In this document: positions 26,415 to 35,258 of the stretch, piece by piece
How positions within the stretch are numbered: the stretch's first letter is position 1
How the letters are laid out: every line of letters starts with the position of its first letter
Source: Rhodobacter sp. SGA-6-6
GTDB lineage: Bacteria > Pseudomonadota > Alphaproteobacteria > Rhodobacterales > Rhodobacteraceae
Direction of reading: 5' to 3'
Assembly: GCF_011043545.1 (NCBI RefSeq)
Contig: NZ_JAAKGP010000001.1
Location: forward strand, 248,001 to 312,000
DNA length: 64,000 nt
Position numbers and translations under genes: made by a program
Notes under the pieces: generated by a model
Seen by the model: only the letters and a program-made list of their open reading frames with translations
The model's database searches: none
Told to the model about the DNA's origin: nothing

Positions 26415-26816
26415 ATGGACGCGGAAAAGATCGCCATTGCCGAAGCCTGCCTCCATGCGGCGCATGACGGCAGCCTGGATTTTCCCCGGATTCTCGGCCG
26501 GCTGATGGCGGCGGGGTTCGAGGGTTATGCCGTCGACTATCGGCTGGGGGTGCAGGTCTACTACCTGAACAGCGGGGAGGCGCTGTCGCTCGCCGCGCCT
26601 GCGACGCGTGGCGAAGTGGCCCCCGCCTTCGACGCCGCCGCCGTGGCGGAACTGATCCGCTGGGCGCAGGCGAACAGGCCCGACTACAGCTATGCGGCCT
26701 TCTGCACGCGGGTGAAGGCGGCCGGTTGTGCCGGCTATTTCGTCTCGCTGCCGGGGCGGCGGGTGGTCTATTTCGGCCGCACCGCCGAAACGCATGTCGA
26801 GCATTTTCCCGGATAA
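26415..26816 (+). CDS. DUF1398-like protein
   Basis: 133 aa. Opens with a helix carrying EACLHAAHDGSLDFPRI, followed by FEGYAVDYRLGVQVYYLNSGEAL and VAAGC-type Phe/Tyr-rich strands, resembling DUF1398 proteins of E. coli YbcV type. Function unknown. It follows the MarR gene by 43 nt on the same strand and is probably in its operon; a start 33 nt upstream is also in frame. Confidence 0.65.
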   Translation: MDAEKIAIAEACLHAAHDGSLDFPRILGRLMAAGFEGYAVDYRLGVQVYYLNSGEALSLAAPATRGEVAPAFDAAAVAELIRWAQANRPDYSYAAFCTRVKAAGCAGYFVSLPGRRVVYFGRTAETHVEHFPG

Positions 26817-26819
26817 GGG

Positions 26820-27401
26820 CTAAAGCGGCCGCACCATCGTGGTGGCGGCGGCGAAGCCGAAGACGTGGCGCAGCGGGCCGAGGGGTTCGGTGCGCACCGG
26901 CAGGAAGCCCTGCCGCTCATACAGCGCCCTTGCCCGCCAGTTGCTGTCGATCACCTCCAGCCGGATCGAGGCATAGCCGCGGGCGCGGCCCTCGGCGCAG
27001 AGCGCCTCCAGGAGCGCGGTGCCGATGCCCCGGCCGCGGGCGGCGCGGGTGACGGCGATGCCGTCGACCAGGAAGCGGTGGTTGTCCACCTCGTGCGACA
27101 GCATCCACAGCGCCGCGCTGCGCCAGGCGGCGCCGATCCGGCCATAGACCGCGCGCATCTCGGCGGAGGAGCCGCCGACGAAGGCCCCCTCGGGCGACTT
27201 GAAGCCGGCGATGCCGAGCAGGCGGCCCTCGGCATCAGTGGCGGTGAAGCAATGGTCCGGCCGCAGGGTGGCGGCGATGAAGCGCAGCGCCCGGTTGTCG
27301 GGGCCGAGGACGGTGCCCAGCTTGCCGCCGAACGCCTCCCAGTAAAGCGCCGCGGCCTGGGGGCGCTGGCTGACGGGGAAGCCCTTGGCGATAATGGTCA
27401 T
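26820..27401 (-). CDS. GNAT family N-acetyltransferase
   Basis: 193 aa. GNAT fold with acetyl-CoA binding motif ARGRGIGTALLEALCAEGRARG and the SIRLEVIDSNWRARALYERQGF motif B. Substrate unknown. Its ATG overlaps the stop of the mob-associated gene (ATGA), so it belongs to the mobA-mobB transcript. Confidence 0.85.
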   Translation of the reverse strand: MTIIAKGFPVSQRPQAAALYWEAFGGKLGTVLGPDNRALRFIAATLRPDHCFTATDAEGRLLGIAGFKSPEGAFVGGSSAEMRAVYGRIGAAWRSAALWMLSHEVDNHRFLVDGIAVTRAARGRGIGTALLEALCAEGRARGYASIRLEVIDSNWRARALYERQGFLPVRTEPLGPLRHVFGFAAATTMVRPL

Positions 27402-28276
27402 CGCAGCGCCCCCGCCAGCAGTAGGGGATCGTTGGCGCCGAGGATCCAGCCCTGTTCGGCGGCCTCGGGCGGGGCAGCCAGCAGCGGGGCCAGCGCCTCG
27501 GCTTGCGCCAGCCGCCACAGCGCCCGGGACAAGAGCCGCACCTGCGCCTGGTCGCGGGGAAGGGTGTGGCGGTTGGCCTCGATCGCCACCGGCCCGGCGA
27601 TCAGCGAGGGATAGACCTCTGCCAGCACCACCGCGGCCCCGGCCAGCGCCTCGGGCGGATCGAAGGGCCAGACCGCGGTGCCGGGGCGGGCGGCGAGGCG
27701 GTGGATCATCGGCAGGCCGAGCAGGGTCTGCGAGCCGACCGAGCCCGGGTTGAATAGCATCCAGGGCGATTTCGCGCCAGGAGTCATGGTCTCGGCCAGC
27801 CGATGCTCGGCGAGGCCCAAGGCGGCATAGTCGATGCCGCGGCGCAGGGCGGGGATGCCGGGCCAGTGCTGCTCGGAGGGGAAGCTCCAGAACGGACCGG
27901 GGCCTTCGGGGAACAGCGCGTTTACCGCCTGCGCCACGGCGAAGCGGTTGTTGCGGTTGTCCGGGGCGTCCTCGATGGCCCCGGCCAGCCAGCGCCACAG
28001 CGCCCGCGGCCCGGTCTCGCCAGTCAATCGGGCGGAGAAACCGGCGGGATAGGCCATGGCGAAGTCGAAGCCGACCAGGAGGCGCTGGCCTTGGGCGACA
28101 GCGGTCCCGATCAGGCCGTCCACCTGCTCCTCGGCGGAGGCGCGGGTGCGGTGGTGCCATTCCGCCCCGCCCTCGGCGTCGTGACAGCCCAGCCAGATGG
28201 CATTGGCCCGGTTGACCGCGCTGGTGGGCAGGTTCGCCGCCGACCAGTCGGCCACGATGACGCGGTCAAACCGCAA
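27398..28276 (-). CDS. Conserved protein of the mobAB cluster, function unknown
   Basis: 292 aa from a TTG start at 28276 preceded by GAGG. Opening RFDRVIVADWSAANLP looks like an RNase H-like or hydrolase-like acidic first strand (VxxxDWSA), and the protein carries FGFDFAMAYPAGF-like and ALFPEGPGPFWSFPSEQHW segments. Relatives are often annotated as molybdopterin-guanine dinucleotide synthesis proteins because they sit beside mobA and mobB; no activity is shown by the sequence. TTG at 28306 is the only other start in this stretch; it lies inside mobB. Confidence 0.7.
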   Translation of the reverse strand: MRFDRVIVADWSAANLPTSAVNRANAIWLGCHDAEGGAEWHHRTRASAEEQVDGLIGTAVAQGQRLLVGFDFAMAYPAGFSARLTGETGPRALWRWLAGAIEDAPDNRNNRFAVAQAVNALFPEGPGPFWSFPSEQHWPGIPALRRGIDYAALGLAEHRLAETMTPGAKSPWMLFNPGSVGSQTLLGLPMIHRLAARPGTAVWPFDPPEALAGAAVVLAEVYPSLIAGPVAIEANRHTLPRDQAQVRLLSRALWRLAQAEALAPLLAAPPEAAEQGWILGANDPLLLAGALR

Positions 28277-28760
28277 GCCCGGCCTCGCGCAGGATGAAAT
28301 CCGCAACGGCAGCGGTGTCGTTCAGGTCCAGCACCGGCACCGGCAGGGTCAGGGCGGCATCGGTGGCCACCGCCCGCACCAGCGGATCGCCGGGCTGGAT
28401 CAGCGGATGGCCGGTCTCGGCCCGCCAGACCTCCACCTTGGGATGGGCGTCGCGCTTGTAGCCCTCGACCAGCACCAGATCGACCGGGGCGAGGCGGGAC
28501 AGGATCTGCGGCAGCTCCGGCTCCGGCCCGCGGTGTTCGCGCATCAGCGCGAAACGGTGGGCGGAGGCCAGCACGGTCTCGGTCGCCCCCGCCTTGCGGT
28601 GGCGGAAGGTGTCCTTGCCGGGGATGTCGAGGTCCACGTCATGGTGGACATGCTTGACGGTGGAGACGGTGAAGCCCCGCCCGGTGATCTCGGCCACCAG
28701 CCGTTCCATCAGCCCGGTCTTGCCCGAGTTCTTCCAGCCGATGACGCCGTAGACCCTCAT
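28266..28760 (-). CDS. mobB: Molybdopterin-guanine dinucleotide biosynthesis adaptor MobB
   Basis: 164 aa. P-loop GWKNSGKT at residues 8-15, then TVSTVKHVHHD and VLVEGYKRDAHPKVEV, the MobB signature. Binds GTP and MobA; needed for efficient dinucleotide attachment to molybdopterin. Start overlaps mobA stop by four bases. Confidence 0.93.
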   Translation of the reverse strand: MRVYGVIGWKNSGKTGLMERLVAEITGRGFTVSTVKHVHHDVDLDIPGKDTFRHRKAGATETVLASAHRFALMREHRGPEPELPQILSRLAPVDLVLVEGYKRDAHPKVEVWRAETGHPLIQPGDPLVRAVATDAALTLPVPVLDLNDTAAVADFILREAGLAV

Positions 28761-29341
28761 GGCGCGCCCCCGAGCAGCGCCCCAGCGGCGGCGAGGTCCT
28801 GCGGCGTGTTCAGGTTGGCGAAGGCGCCGTCGTCGGGGAAGGCGGCAATGGCGGCATGGTGGGCGGCGGCGAAGTCCATCATCTTCGGCTTGGCGCCCGA
28901 GGCGAGGAAATCGGCGAGGGTCGGGGCCAGCGACACCGGCCAGAGGCCGAAGGCCGGGTGCAGTCGCTCCCCCGCGCGGGCGATGGCGAGGTGGGGACCA
29001 TCGGCGGCCAGGATCAGCCGCGGGGTCAGGTCGCCGGGCAGGAAGGGCGCATCGACCGGGGCCGAGACCAGCGCATCGGCCCCCTGCCCCGCAGCCCAGC
29101 GAAGCCCGGCGAGGATGCCGGACAGCGGACCGAGCGGCTGGTCGTCGGCCAGAACCGGCAGGCCGAAGCGCGCCAGCCGGGCCGGGTCGCCGTTGGCGGA
29201 GATCGCCAGCGCCTCCACCTGCGGCTCCAGCCGGTGGCGGACATGGGCCAGCAGCGGCCGGCCCGCCAGCGGCACCAGCGCCTTGTCGGCGCCCATGCGG
29301 CGGCCTTCACCCCCGGCCAGAATGATCCCGAAAATACGCAA
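28757..29341 (-). CDS. mobA: Molybdenum cofactor guanylyltransferase MobA
   Basis: 194 aa. Nucleotidyltransferase motif LAGGEGRRMGADKALVPL at residues 8-25, followed by DDQPLGPLSGILAGL. Adds GMP from GTP to molybdopterin. Supplies bis-MGD for enzymes such as DMSO reductase or nitrate reductase, none of which is encoded in this window. Confidence 0.93.
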   Translation of the reverse strand: MRIFGIILAGGEGRRMGADKALVPLAGRPLLAHVRHRLEPQVEALAISANGDPARLARFGLPVLADDQPLGPLSGILAGLRWAAGQGADALVSAPVDAPFLPGDLTPRLILAADGPHLAIARAGERLHPAFGLWPVSLAPTLADFLASGAKPKMMDFAAAHHAAIAAFPDDGAFANLNTPQDLAAAGALLGGAP

Positions 29342-29438
29342 GGCGAACCTCCGGCCCCAGCCCTAGGCGGGCGGGCGGACAAGGTAAAGACCCCAGTTGA
29401 GCGGGCGGGCGGCTTCCACATGCGGAGGGTCCGCAGAG

Positions 29439-29650
29439 GCGGGCGGGAACAGGCGAGGCACTGCCTCGCCCCCGCCCGTGCAGATGGATTCACCCGAAGA
29501 CGGTGGTCAGGAGAAACCCCGAGAGGCCAGCGCCCGACCGGGCGGGCGAGAAGCGCCCGCCAGGGGGCGGGCGGGCGCTGGCCGGGCCTTTGGGGCCCGG
29601 CCGGTCCCGGTTGATCGGTTGCGCTGTGGCGAAGGCAATGGCCTTCGCCA
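29439..29650 (+). repeat. Dispersed structured element, copy 4
   Basis: Same orientation as the others, here in the only site between two tandem minus-strand genes (mobA upstream, a lipoprotein gene ending 20 nt to the right). Outer stem GGCCAGCGCCCG/CGGGCGCTGGCC is perfect; the last hairpin has loop AATG. The 29342-29669 gap holds nothing else I can recognise except the mobA promoter. Confidence 0.9.
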
Positions 29651-29669
29651 AGGAAACCGCCTCCCGCCG

Positions 29670-30293
29670 TCAGACCCGGTTGCCCTTCTTGTCGACGAAG
29701 ATCACGTTGTGCTGGTCGCTGCCGTCGTTCTCTTCGGTCACGATGCGGGTGGTGACGCCCGGCAATTGCCCGAAGCCCTCGCCCAGCTTGATCGGGAACC
29801 AGGTCGAGGGGACCGACTCGAACCCGGGCACGCTGCGCAGGATGGCCGAGATCGAACTGGCGCATTGCGCCTTGGGCACGGCGCCGTTGGCTTGCACCTT
29901 GCGCAGGATCATCTCGGCCACCTCGGGCGAGACATAGAGCCTGCGCTCCACCACATGGAACTTCTCGGTGGCGGAATCGCGGGCGTGGTAGTCGAGGAAG
30001 GCGGCCAGCACGGAATCGGTGATGCCGTAATGCACGTCGCCCTGCACCGGCGCCCGCGGGTGGGTGAAGGTGCCGGCCGGATCGAACAGCACCCTTTGCG
30101 AGGCATTGACCAGCAGCGCCGAATGCGCGCCCGAGCCGTTGCGGTCGTTGATCCCGGTGTAAAGCACGATATAGGTCGGCGGCCCCTCGACGTAGCGGGC
30201 GGCATCCACCTCGGCCTGGGGCGCGAAGGTATGGTCCGCCCCGCAGGCGGCCAGGCCCAGAAGGGCCATCAGGGCAAGAGCCAGGCGCAGCAT
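29670..30293 (-). CDS. Predicted lipoprotein, function unknown
   Basis: 207 aa. Lipoprotein signal peptide MLRLALALMALLGLAAC with the lipobox Cys17. The rest has no motif I can name: GINDRNGSGAHSALLVN, FDPAGTFTHPRAP, and a C-terminal helix with CASSISAILRSV and two later Cys/His-poor stretches. The HSALLVN segment resembles DUF4105-like thiol-protease folds only vaguely. Follows the cytochrome oxidase subunit IV gene by 4 nt. Confidence 0.7.
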   Translation of the reverse strand: MLRLALALMALLGLAACGADHTFAPQAEVDAARYVEGPPTYIVLYTGINDRNGSGAHSALLVNASQRVLFDPAGTFTHPRAPVQGDVHYGITDSVLAAFLDYHARDSATEKFHVVERRLYVSPEVAEMILRKVQANGAVPKAQCASSISAILRSVPGFESVPSTWFPIKLGEGFGQLPGVTTRIVTEENDGSDQHNVIFVDKKGNRV

Positions 30294-30297
30294 CGGA

Positions 30298-30447
30298 TCA
30301 GGCGTTCGACAGCGCCAGCAGGATCAGCAGGAAGAGGATGACCACCACCGACCAGACGATCCAGCGGATGAAGCCCGCGAAGGTCCTTTCCTGCACACGG
30401 ATATCCATCGTGCCGTGCTGATGAGTGCTGTGGGAATGGTCGGCCAT
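30298..30447 (-). CDS. aa3-type cytochrome c oxidase subunit IV
   Basis: 49 aa from MADHSHSTHQHGTMDI. One membrane helix near the C-terminus (RWIVWSVVVILFLLILLALS) preceded by MDIRVQERTFAGFIRW, which is the alphaproteobacterial subunit IV signature. The protein binds between subunits of cytochrome aa3 oxidase; it is non-essential in relatives. The start was set by the MADH opening; an upstream Arg-rich extension is not conserved-looking. Confidence 0.88.
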   Translation of the reverse strand: MADHSHSTHQHGTMDIRVQERTFAGFIRWIVWSVVVILFLLILLALSNA

Positions 30448-30529
30448 CTGTCTTCGCGTCCCGTCTGCTGTTCGCTTTCGTCCTGCGATAGCCGATTCAC
30501 GCCGCGGTGTCACGAGGGGTTGGCGCCCG

Positions 30530-30970
30530 TCAGACCGAGCCGTCGCCGGATTCGCCGCCGACCCAGCCCGAGTTCAGGGCAAAGCCGATCCGCCGCGGCG
30601 GCTCCTCCTCGCGCACCTTGGGCACGGCGCGCAGGATCACCGAAAGCTGGCTGACATGCTGGACCAGCTGGGTCTTCACCCCGTCCTCGTCGCGGCCGTA
30701 GAAGGTCACGATGTCGGGATCGAAATAGCCCAGGCCCTCGATCTGCAGCACGCCGGCATCGCTGCCGGCGAAGCCCATGGCGATCTCCTGGCTGGCATCC
30801 AGCTGCGACTCGAAGTTGCGGATGTAGAGGACCAGCCGCTCATAGGCCCATTCGGCGGGGCTTTTCGGCCGGTCGGCCGCGGGGGCGACGGCGGTGCCGG
30901 TCTTCGGTTTGCGCTTCTTCGCCGGCGCTGCCGCCCGCGTTCCTGCCCTTGCCTTCGCCGTCTCCGCCAT
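30530..30970 (-). CDS. DUF6173-like conserved protein
   Basis: 146 aa. A disordered Lys/Ala/Pro-rich N-terminus (to about residue 38) followed by PKSPAEWAYERLVLYIRNFESQLDASQEIAMGFA and a beta-rich end with FDPDIVTFYGRDEDG and PRRIGFALNSGW. It appears to be the DUF6173 family of Rhodobacterales; function unknown. It starts 3 nt after the MBL-fold gene, on the same transcript. Confidence 0.65.
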   Translation of the reverse strand: MAETAKARAGTRAAAPAKKRKPKTGTAVAPAADRPKSPAEWAYERLVLYIRNFESQLDASQEIAMGFAGSDAGVLQIEGLGYFDPDIVTFYGRDEDGVKTQLVQHVSQLSVILRAVPKVREEEPPRRIGFALNSGWVGGESGDGSV

Positions 30971-30973
30971 CCG

Positions 30974-31996
30974 TCACAGCCTTTCCCAGAGATATGCGCC
31001 TGTTTCCCCAAGGGAACGGGAAACCTGCCCCCGGCGCAAGAGGCAGTTGAGATGCGCCATGGCCTCGACCAGCGCCAGCCCCTCCTCCGCCGGGCCGATG
31101 GGGCGCTTGAAGAGGACCGGGAAGCACTCCACCGCGGTGCGGGACGTGGCCAGGTGATCCAGCAGCCGGTCGAGGGCCGAGACATGGTTGTCGATCATCT
31201 GCTCCAGCCGGAACGGCAGGCCGGTGAAGGGCAGCTTGTGGCCCGGCAGGATCAGGTCGCCGTCGCGGGCATGGGGACGGAAGGCGGCGCAGCTGGCCAG
31301 CCATTCCGACAGCGGGTCGGCCTCGGGCTCGGTCGGGTAGACGCCGATGTTGGCCGAGATGCCGGGCAAAAGCTGGTCGCCGCCGAGGACGAGGCCCTGG
31401 GTCCAGAGCGTGGCATGGTCGGGCGCATGGCCTTGGCCCAGCCGGACGGTCCAGTCGCGGCCGGCAAGGTGCAGGCGGCCACCCTCCTGCATCCGGGTGA
31501 AGCCCTGCGGCATCGGATGGACCACATCGGCGAAGTTGAACGGCCGCTCGGCGGCGCGGGCGGCCAGCCTGTCGGGCGGCAACCCGGCGCGGGTCCAGAA
31601 GGCCATCGCCTCGGGCGTGGCCTGCGGCTGCAGGTCGAGGGTCAGCATCCTTGCATAGAGCCAGGCAGTGCGGGTGGCGTGCAGTTCCGCGCCCCGGGCC
31701 TGGAACCAGCCTGCCATGCCGACATGGTCGGGATGGTGGTGGGTCAGGATCACCCGCGTCACCGGCCGGCCGCGCAGCGGGCCTTGCAGGAGGCTTTCCC
31801 ACAGCGCCTCGCCCCGGCGCGACTTCAGCCCGGTGTCGACGATGGCCCAGCCGGACCCGTCCTCCAGCGCGTAGATGTTCACATGGTCCAGCGCCATCGG
31901 CAGCGGCAGGCGCAGCCAGAGGATGCCAGGCACGACCTCACGCGCCTCGCCAAGGGCGGGAGGTTCGGGAAAAGGGTGGTGGATGGCGTCGGTCAT
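30974..31996 (-). CDS. Metallo-beta-lactamase-fold hydrolase
   Basis: 340 aa. Metal-binding motif THHHPDHVG, further ligands in GQGHAPDHA, GGDQLLPG and ILPGHKLPF. A winged C-terminal helix set (FKRPIGPAEEGLALVEAMAHLNCLLRRG) resembles the LACTB2/RNase-like or hydroxyacylglutathione hydrolase-like members. Substrate unknown. Start MTDAIHHPF at 31996 was chosen; the frame extends further upstream into the acyl-CoA dehydrogenase with no conserved features. Confidence 0.83.
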   Translation of the reverse strand: MTDAIHHPFPEPPALGEAREVVPGILWLRLPLPMALDHVNIYALEDGSGWAIVDTGLKSRRGEALWESLLQGPLRGRPVTRVILTHHHPDHVGMAGWFQARGAELHATRTAWLYARMLTLDLQPQATPEAMAFWTRAGLPPDRLAARAAERPFNFADVVHPMPQGFTRMQEGGRLHLAGRDWTVRLGQGHAPDHATLWTQGLVLGGDQLLPGISANIGVYPTEPEADPLSEWLASCAAFRPHARDGDLILPGHKLPFTGLPFRLEQMIDNHVSALDRLLDHLATSRTAVECFPVLFKRPIGPAEEGLALVEAMAHLNCLLRRGQVSRSLGETGAYLWERL

Positions 31997-32090
31997 GGGG
32001 CAGTCCTCGCCGGTTCTGCCGCCGGTTTCAAGCCGGAGACGGGCGCGCCTGTCCCCAAGGTCGATTGGGCGCTTCGCCCCCGGTGCGGCA

Positions 32091-33791
32091 TCAGCCGGCA
32101 AGCGCCTCGGGCGGCAGGGCATAGAGGTCGGCCGCGCCTTGGCGGGAGCGGGCCAGCAGCGCGGCGTGTTCCGGCAGCAGCCGGCGGATCATCACCCGGG
32201 CCAGCGGCGCGCGCGCAGGGTCGGCCAGCGCAGCCTTCAAATGGAAGGCGCTGCCGAGGACCAGGGCGAAGGCGCGCAGGTAGGGCACGGCGCCGGCGAA
32301 GCGGTCGTTCAGGTCCTGGGCCAGCAGCGCCTCGGTCGCCTCGCGCAGGGTCTCGGCGGCCTGCCAGAGGTCGTTCGCCAGGTCGGGCAGGCGGGCGCGG
32401 GCGGCGGCGGCAAGGGTCTCGACCTCGCCGATCAGGCGGAAGGCGGCCTCGCCTCCGTCGGCCAGCTTGCGGCCCACCAGGTCCATCGCCTGGATGCCGT
32501 TGGTGCCCTCGTAGATCGCGGTGATGCGGGCGTCGCGCAGGAATTGCGCCGCGCCGGTCTCCTCGATGAAGCCCATGCCGCCGTGGACCTGCACGCCGGT
32601 ATCCGCCACCCGGCAGCCGGTGTCGGTGCCGTAGGCCTTGGCGATGGGGGTCAGGAAGGCGGCGCGGACCTGCCATGCCGCATCCCCGGTCGCGTTGCCC
32701 ATGTCGATCGCCACCGCACAGGCCAGCGCGATGGCGCGGGCGGCGAAGACCTCGGCCCGGGCCTCGGCCAGCATCCGGCGCACATCGGCATGGCCGATGA
32801 TGCCGGGCACGCCCTCGGCCGTCGGCCCCTGCACCCGGTCCTGCGCATAGGCCACCGCCTTCTGCAGCGCGGCCTCGGCCACGCCCACGCCCTGCGCGCC
32901 GACGCCGAGGCGGGCGTTGTTCATCATGGTGAACATCGCCGCCATCCCCTTGTGCGGCCCGCCCACCAGCCAGCCCTTCGCGCCGTCGAACTGCATCACA
33001 CAGGTCGGGCTGCCGTGGATGCCCAGCTTGTGTTCCAGGCTGACCACCTTCAGGCTGTTCGCCTGCCCTGGGTTGCCATCGGCATCGGGCAGCAGCTTCG
33101 GCACCATGAAGAGGGAAATCCCCTTCGTCCCCGGCGCGGCGTCGGGCAGGCGGGCCAGCACCAGGTGGCAGACATTGGCGGTGATGTCGCTGTCGCCCCA
33201 GGTGATGAAGATCTTCTGGCCGGTGATGGCATAGGTGCCGTCGCCCAGGGGCTCTGCCTTCGTGCGCAGTGCGCCCACGTCCGAGCCCGCCTGCGGCTCG
33301 GTCAGGTTCATCGTGCCGGACCATTCGCCCGAGATCAGCTTCGGCAGGTAGAGCGCCTTCAACTCGTCGGAAGCGTGATGCTCCAGCGCCTCGATCTGGC
33401 CCTGGGTCAAGAGCGGCTTCAACTGCAAGGCCAGGCAGGCGCCCGAGACCATCTCGTTCACCGCGGTGTTCAGCGCCATGGGCAGGCCCATGCCGCCGTG
33501 ATCCGGGCTGGCGGCCAGGCCGATCCAGCCGCCCGCCGCGATGGCGCGGTAGCCCTCGGCGAAGCCGGGGGAGGTGCGGACCACGCCGTTCTCCAGCCGG
33601 GAGGGGTGCAGGTCGCCGGCCTGGTTCAACGGCGCCAGAACGTCGTCGCAGAGCTTCGCCGCCTCCGACAGGATGGCGGCGGCGGTGTCGGGGGTGGCCT
33701 CGGCGAAGCGGTCGGTTCCGGCGACGGCCGCGAAATCCACCACATGTTCCAGGATGAACCGATGGTCTTCGGCGGGGGCGCGGTAGGTCAT
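32091..33791 (-). CDS. Acyl-CoA dehydrogenase with C-terminal domain
   Basis: 566 aa, longer than classic acyl-CoA dehydrogenases because of an extra C-terminal domain. FAD/substrate motif NLTEPQAGSDVGAL near residue 162 and the catalytic Glu in IYEGTNGIQAMDLVGRKL near 430. Same overall layout as 3-methylmercaptopropionyl-CoA dehydrogenase (DmdC) and its paralogues, which are abundant in roseobacters; the exact substrate is not decided by sequence. Electrons would pass to ETF and ETF-QO (22389). Confidence 0.88.
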   Translation of the reverse strand: MTYRAPAEDHRFILEHVVDFAAVAGTDRFAEATPDTAAAILSEAAKLCDDVLAPLNQAGDLHPSRLENGVVRTSPGFAEGYRAIAAGGWIGLAASPDHGGMGLPMALNTAVNEMVSGACLALQLKPLLTQGQIEALEHHASDELKALYLPKLISGEWSGTMNLTEPQAGSDVGALRTKAEPLGDGTYAITGQKIFITWGDSDITANVCHLVLARLPDAAPGTKGISLFMVPKLLPDADGNPGQANSLKVVSLEHKLGIHGSPTCVMQFDGAKGWLVGGPHKGMAAMFTMMNNARLGVGAQGVGVAEAALQKAVAYAQDRVQGPTAEGVPGIIGHADVRRMLAEARAEVFAARAIALACAVAIDMGNATGDAAWQVRAAFLTPIAKAYGTDTGCRVADTGVQVHGGMGFIEETGAAQFLRDARITAIYEGTNGIQAMDLVGRKLADGGEAAFRLIGEVETLAAAARARLPDLANDLWQAAETLREATEALLAQDLNDRFAGAVPYLRAFALVLGSAFHLKAALADPARAPLARVMIRRLLPEHAALLARSRQGAADLYALPPEALAG

Positions 33792-33895
33792 GGGGGCTCC
33801 GGGCGATGCGAGATGCGGCTTGTGAAACGGGGCTTCTTGCGACTAAGGGCAGGCTAGCGCAAGCTGCAACCCCTTCAAGACGGACGCTGCGTCAG

Positions 33896-34846
33896 ATGGA
33901 CCGCACCGAGACCCTGCCCGCCGACGATGCCGGCATCGCCCGCGCGGCGGCGCTGCTGCGCGAGGGGCGGCTGGTCGCCTTCCCGACCGAGACGGTCTAC
34001 GGCCTCGGCGGCGATGCCACCGACGACCGGGCGGTGGCGCGGATCTTCGAGGCCAAGGGGCGGCCGCGCTTCAACCCGCTGATCGTGCACCTGCCGGGGC
34101 TGGAGGAGGCCGAGGTGGTCGCCGTCTTCGACCATCGGGCGCGGGCGGTGGCCGGGGCGTTCTGGCCCGGGCCGCTGACGCTGGTGCTGCCCCTGCGCGA
34201 GGGCGCGGGGATTTCGCCGCTGGTCACCGCGGGCCTGCCGACGGTGGCGATAAGGGTGCCGGCGCATCCGGTGGCGCGGGCGCTGTTGCGTGCCGCGGGG
34301 AGGCCGGTGGCGGCGCCTTCCGCCAACCCTTCGGGCCGGGTGTCGCCGACGCGGGCGGCGCATGTGCTGGACGGGCTGGCCGGGCGGATCGCTGCGGTGG
34401 TGGACGGCGGCGCCTGCGCGGTGGGGGTGGAGTCGACGATCCTCGGGCTGGACGGGGAGCCGCGGCTGCTGCGCCCCGGCGGCATTCCGGCCGAGGCGCT
34501 GGAGGCCGCCTTGGGGCAGCCCCTGACCACCGGCGGCAGCGCGGCGAAGCCGAATGCGCCGGGCCAGCTCGCCTCGCATTACGCGCCGGGGGCAATGGTG
34601 CGGCTGAATGCGCGGGCGGCGGAGACCGGGGAGATTCTGGTCGGCTTCGGCCCGGTGAAGGGCGATCTGACGCTTTCGCCCGGCGGCGATCTGGTCGAGG
34701 CGGCGGCCAACCTGTTCCACATCCTGCGCGAGGCCGATGCGCTGGCGGGCCCGCAGGGCCGCATCGCCTTCGCCCCCATCCCCGGCCACGGCCTCGGCCG
34801 CGCGATCAACGACAGGCTGAGCCGGGCGGCGGCCCCGCGGGGGTAA
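33896..34846 (+). CDS. L-threonylcarbamoyladenylate synthase (Sua5 type)
   Basis: 316 aa. Makes the threonylcarbamoyl-AMP used for the t6A modification of tRNAs. The YrdC domain shows FPTETVYGLGGDA, KGRPRFNPL and PSANPSGRVSPTRA; the extra C-terminal Sua5 domain (from about residue 210, containing APGQLASHYAPGA) makes it Sua5 rather than the short TsaC. Divergent from the acyl-CoA dehydrogenase. Confidence 0.93.
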   Translation: MDRTETLPADDAGIARAAALLREGRLVAFPTETVYGLGGDATDDRAVARIFEAKGRPRFNPLIVHLPGLEEAEVVAVFDHRARAVAGAFWPGPLTLVLPLREGAGISPLVTAGLPTVAIRVPAHPVARALLRAAGRPVAAPSANPSGRVSPTRAAHVLDGLAGRIAAVVDGGACAVGVESTILGLDGEPRLLRPGGIPAEALEAALGQPLTTGGSAAKPNAPGQLASHYAPGAMVRLNARAAETGEILVGFGPVKGDLTLSPGGDLVEAAANLFHILREADALAGPQGRIAFAPIPGHGLGRAINDRLSRAAAPRG

Positions 34847-34872
34847 GGCAACCGACATTTTGCACGGCGAGG

Positions 34873-35084
34873 CCGGGCGGGATCAGGCGAGGCACTGCCT
34901 CGCCCCCGCCCGTGCGCGGCGGGTCAACCGGAGACGGCAGTCACGAGAACCCCGGGAGGCCAGCGCCCGACCCGGCGGGCGAGAAGCGCCTGGCCCAAGG
35001 GCGGGGCGGGCGCTGGCCGGGCCTTGAGGGCCCGGCCGGACAAGGGGAGCCGTTGCACGGTGGCGAAGGCACGCGGCTTCGCCA
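34873..35084 (+). repeat. Dispersed structured element, copy 5
   Basis: Same orientation, in the gap between sua5 and mscL. Most divergent copy: the inner stem has changed (GCGCCTGGCCC in place of GCGCCCGCC) and the final hairpin has one mismatch (GGCTTCGCCA), but the outer 12-bp stem and first hairpin are intact. It leaves about 170 bp before mscL. Confidence 0.88.
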
Positions 35085-35162
35085 AGGAAACCGGGTGGAA
35101 CGGCGCGAAATGCTGCCCCCCGGTCCGGCATCCCGCAGCAGCGCCGCGACTTTTCCCCGTTA

Positions 35163-35189
35163 AATCATCGGGAATTCTATGCGATGATT
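35163..35189. promoter_or_regulatory. Inverted repeat upstream of mscL
   Basis: AATCATCG (35163-35170) and CGATGATT (35182-35189) pair across an 11-nt AT-rich spacer 70 bp before mscL. Could be an operator for a dimeric regulator or an mRNA hairpin. Confidence 0.4.
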
Positions 35190-35258
35190 CCCCCGCGCAG
35201 CGGAGCGCGGGCAAGGCCACCGCCCGGCAAGAGGCGGGCCGAGAAAGGGAACCTGGAG

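Noticed and set aside
28276-28306. Longer start (28306) for the mob-associated protein
   Set aside because: TTG at 28276 has a GAGG 6-9 nt upstream and starts at the conserved-looking RFDRVIVADW; the longer version adds an unremarkable stretch inside mobB.
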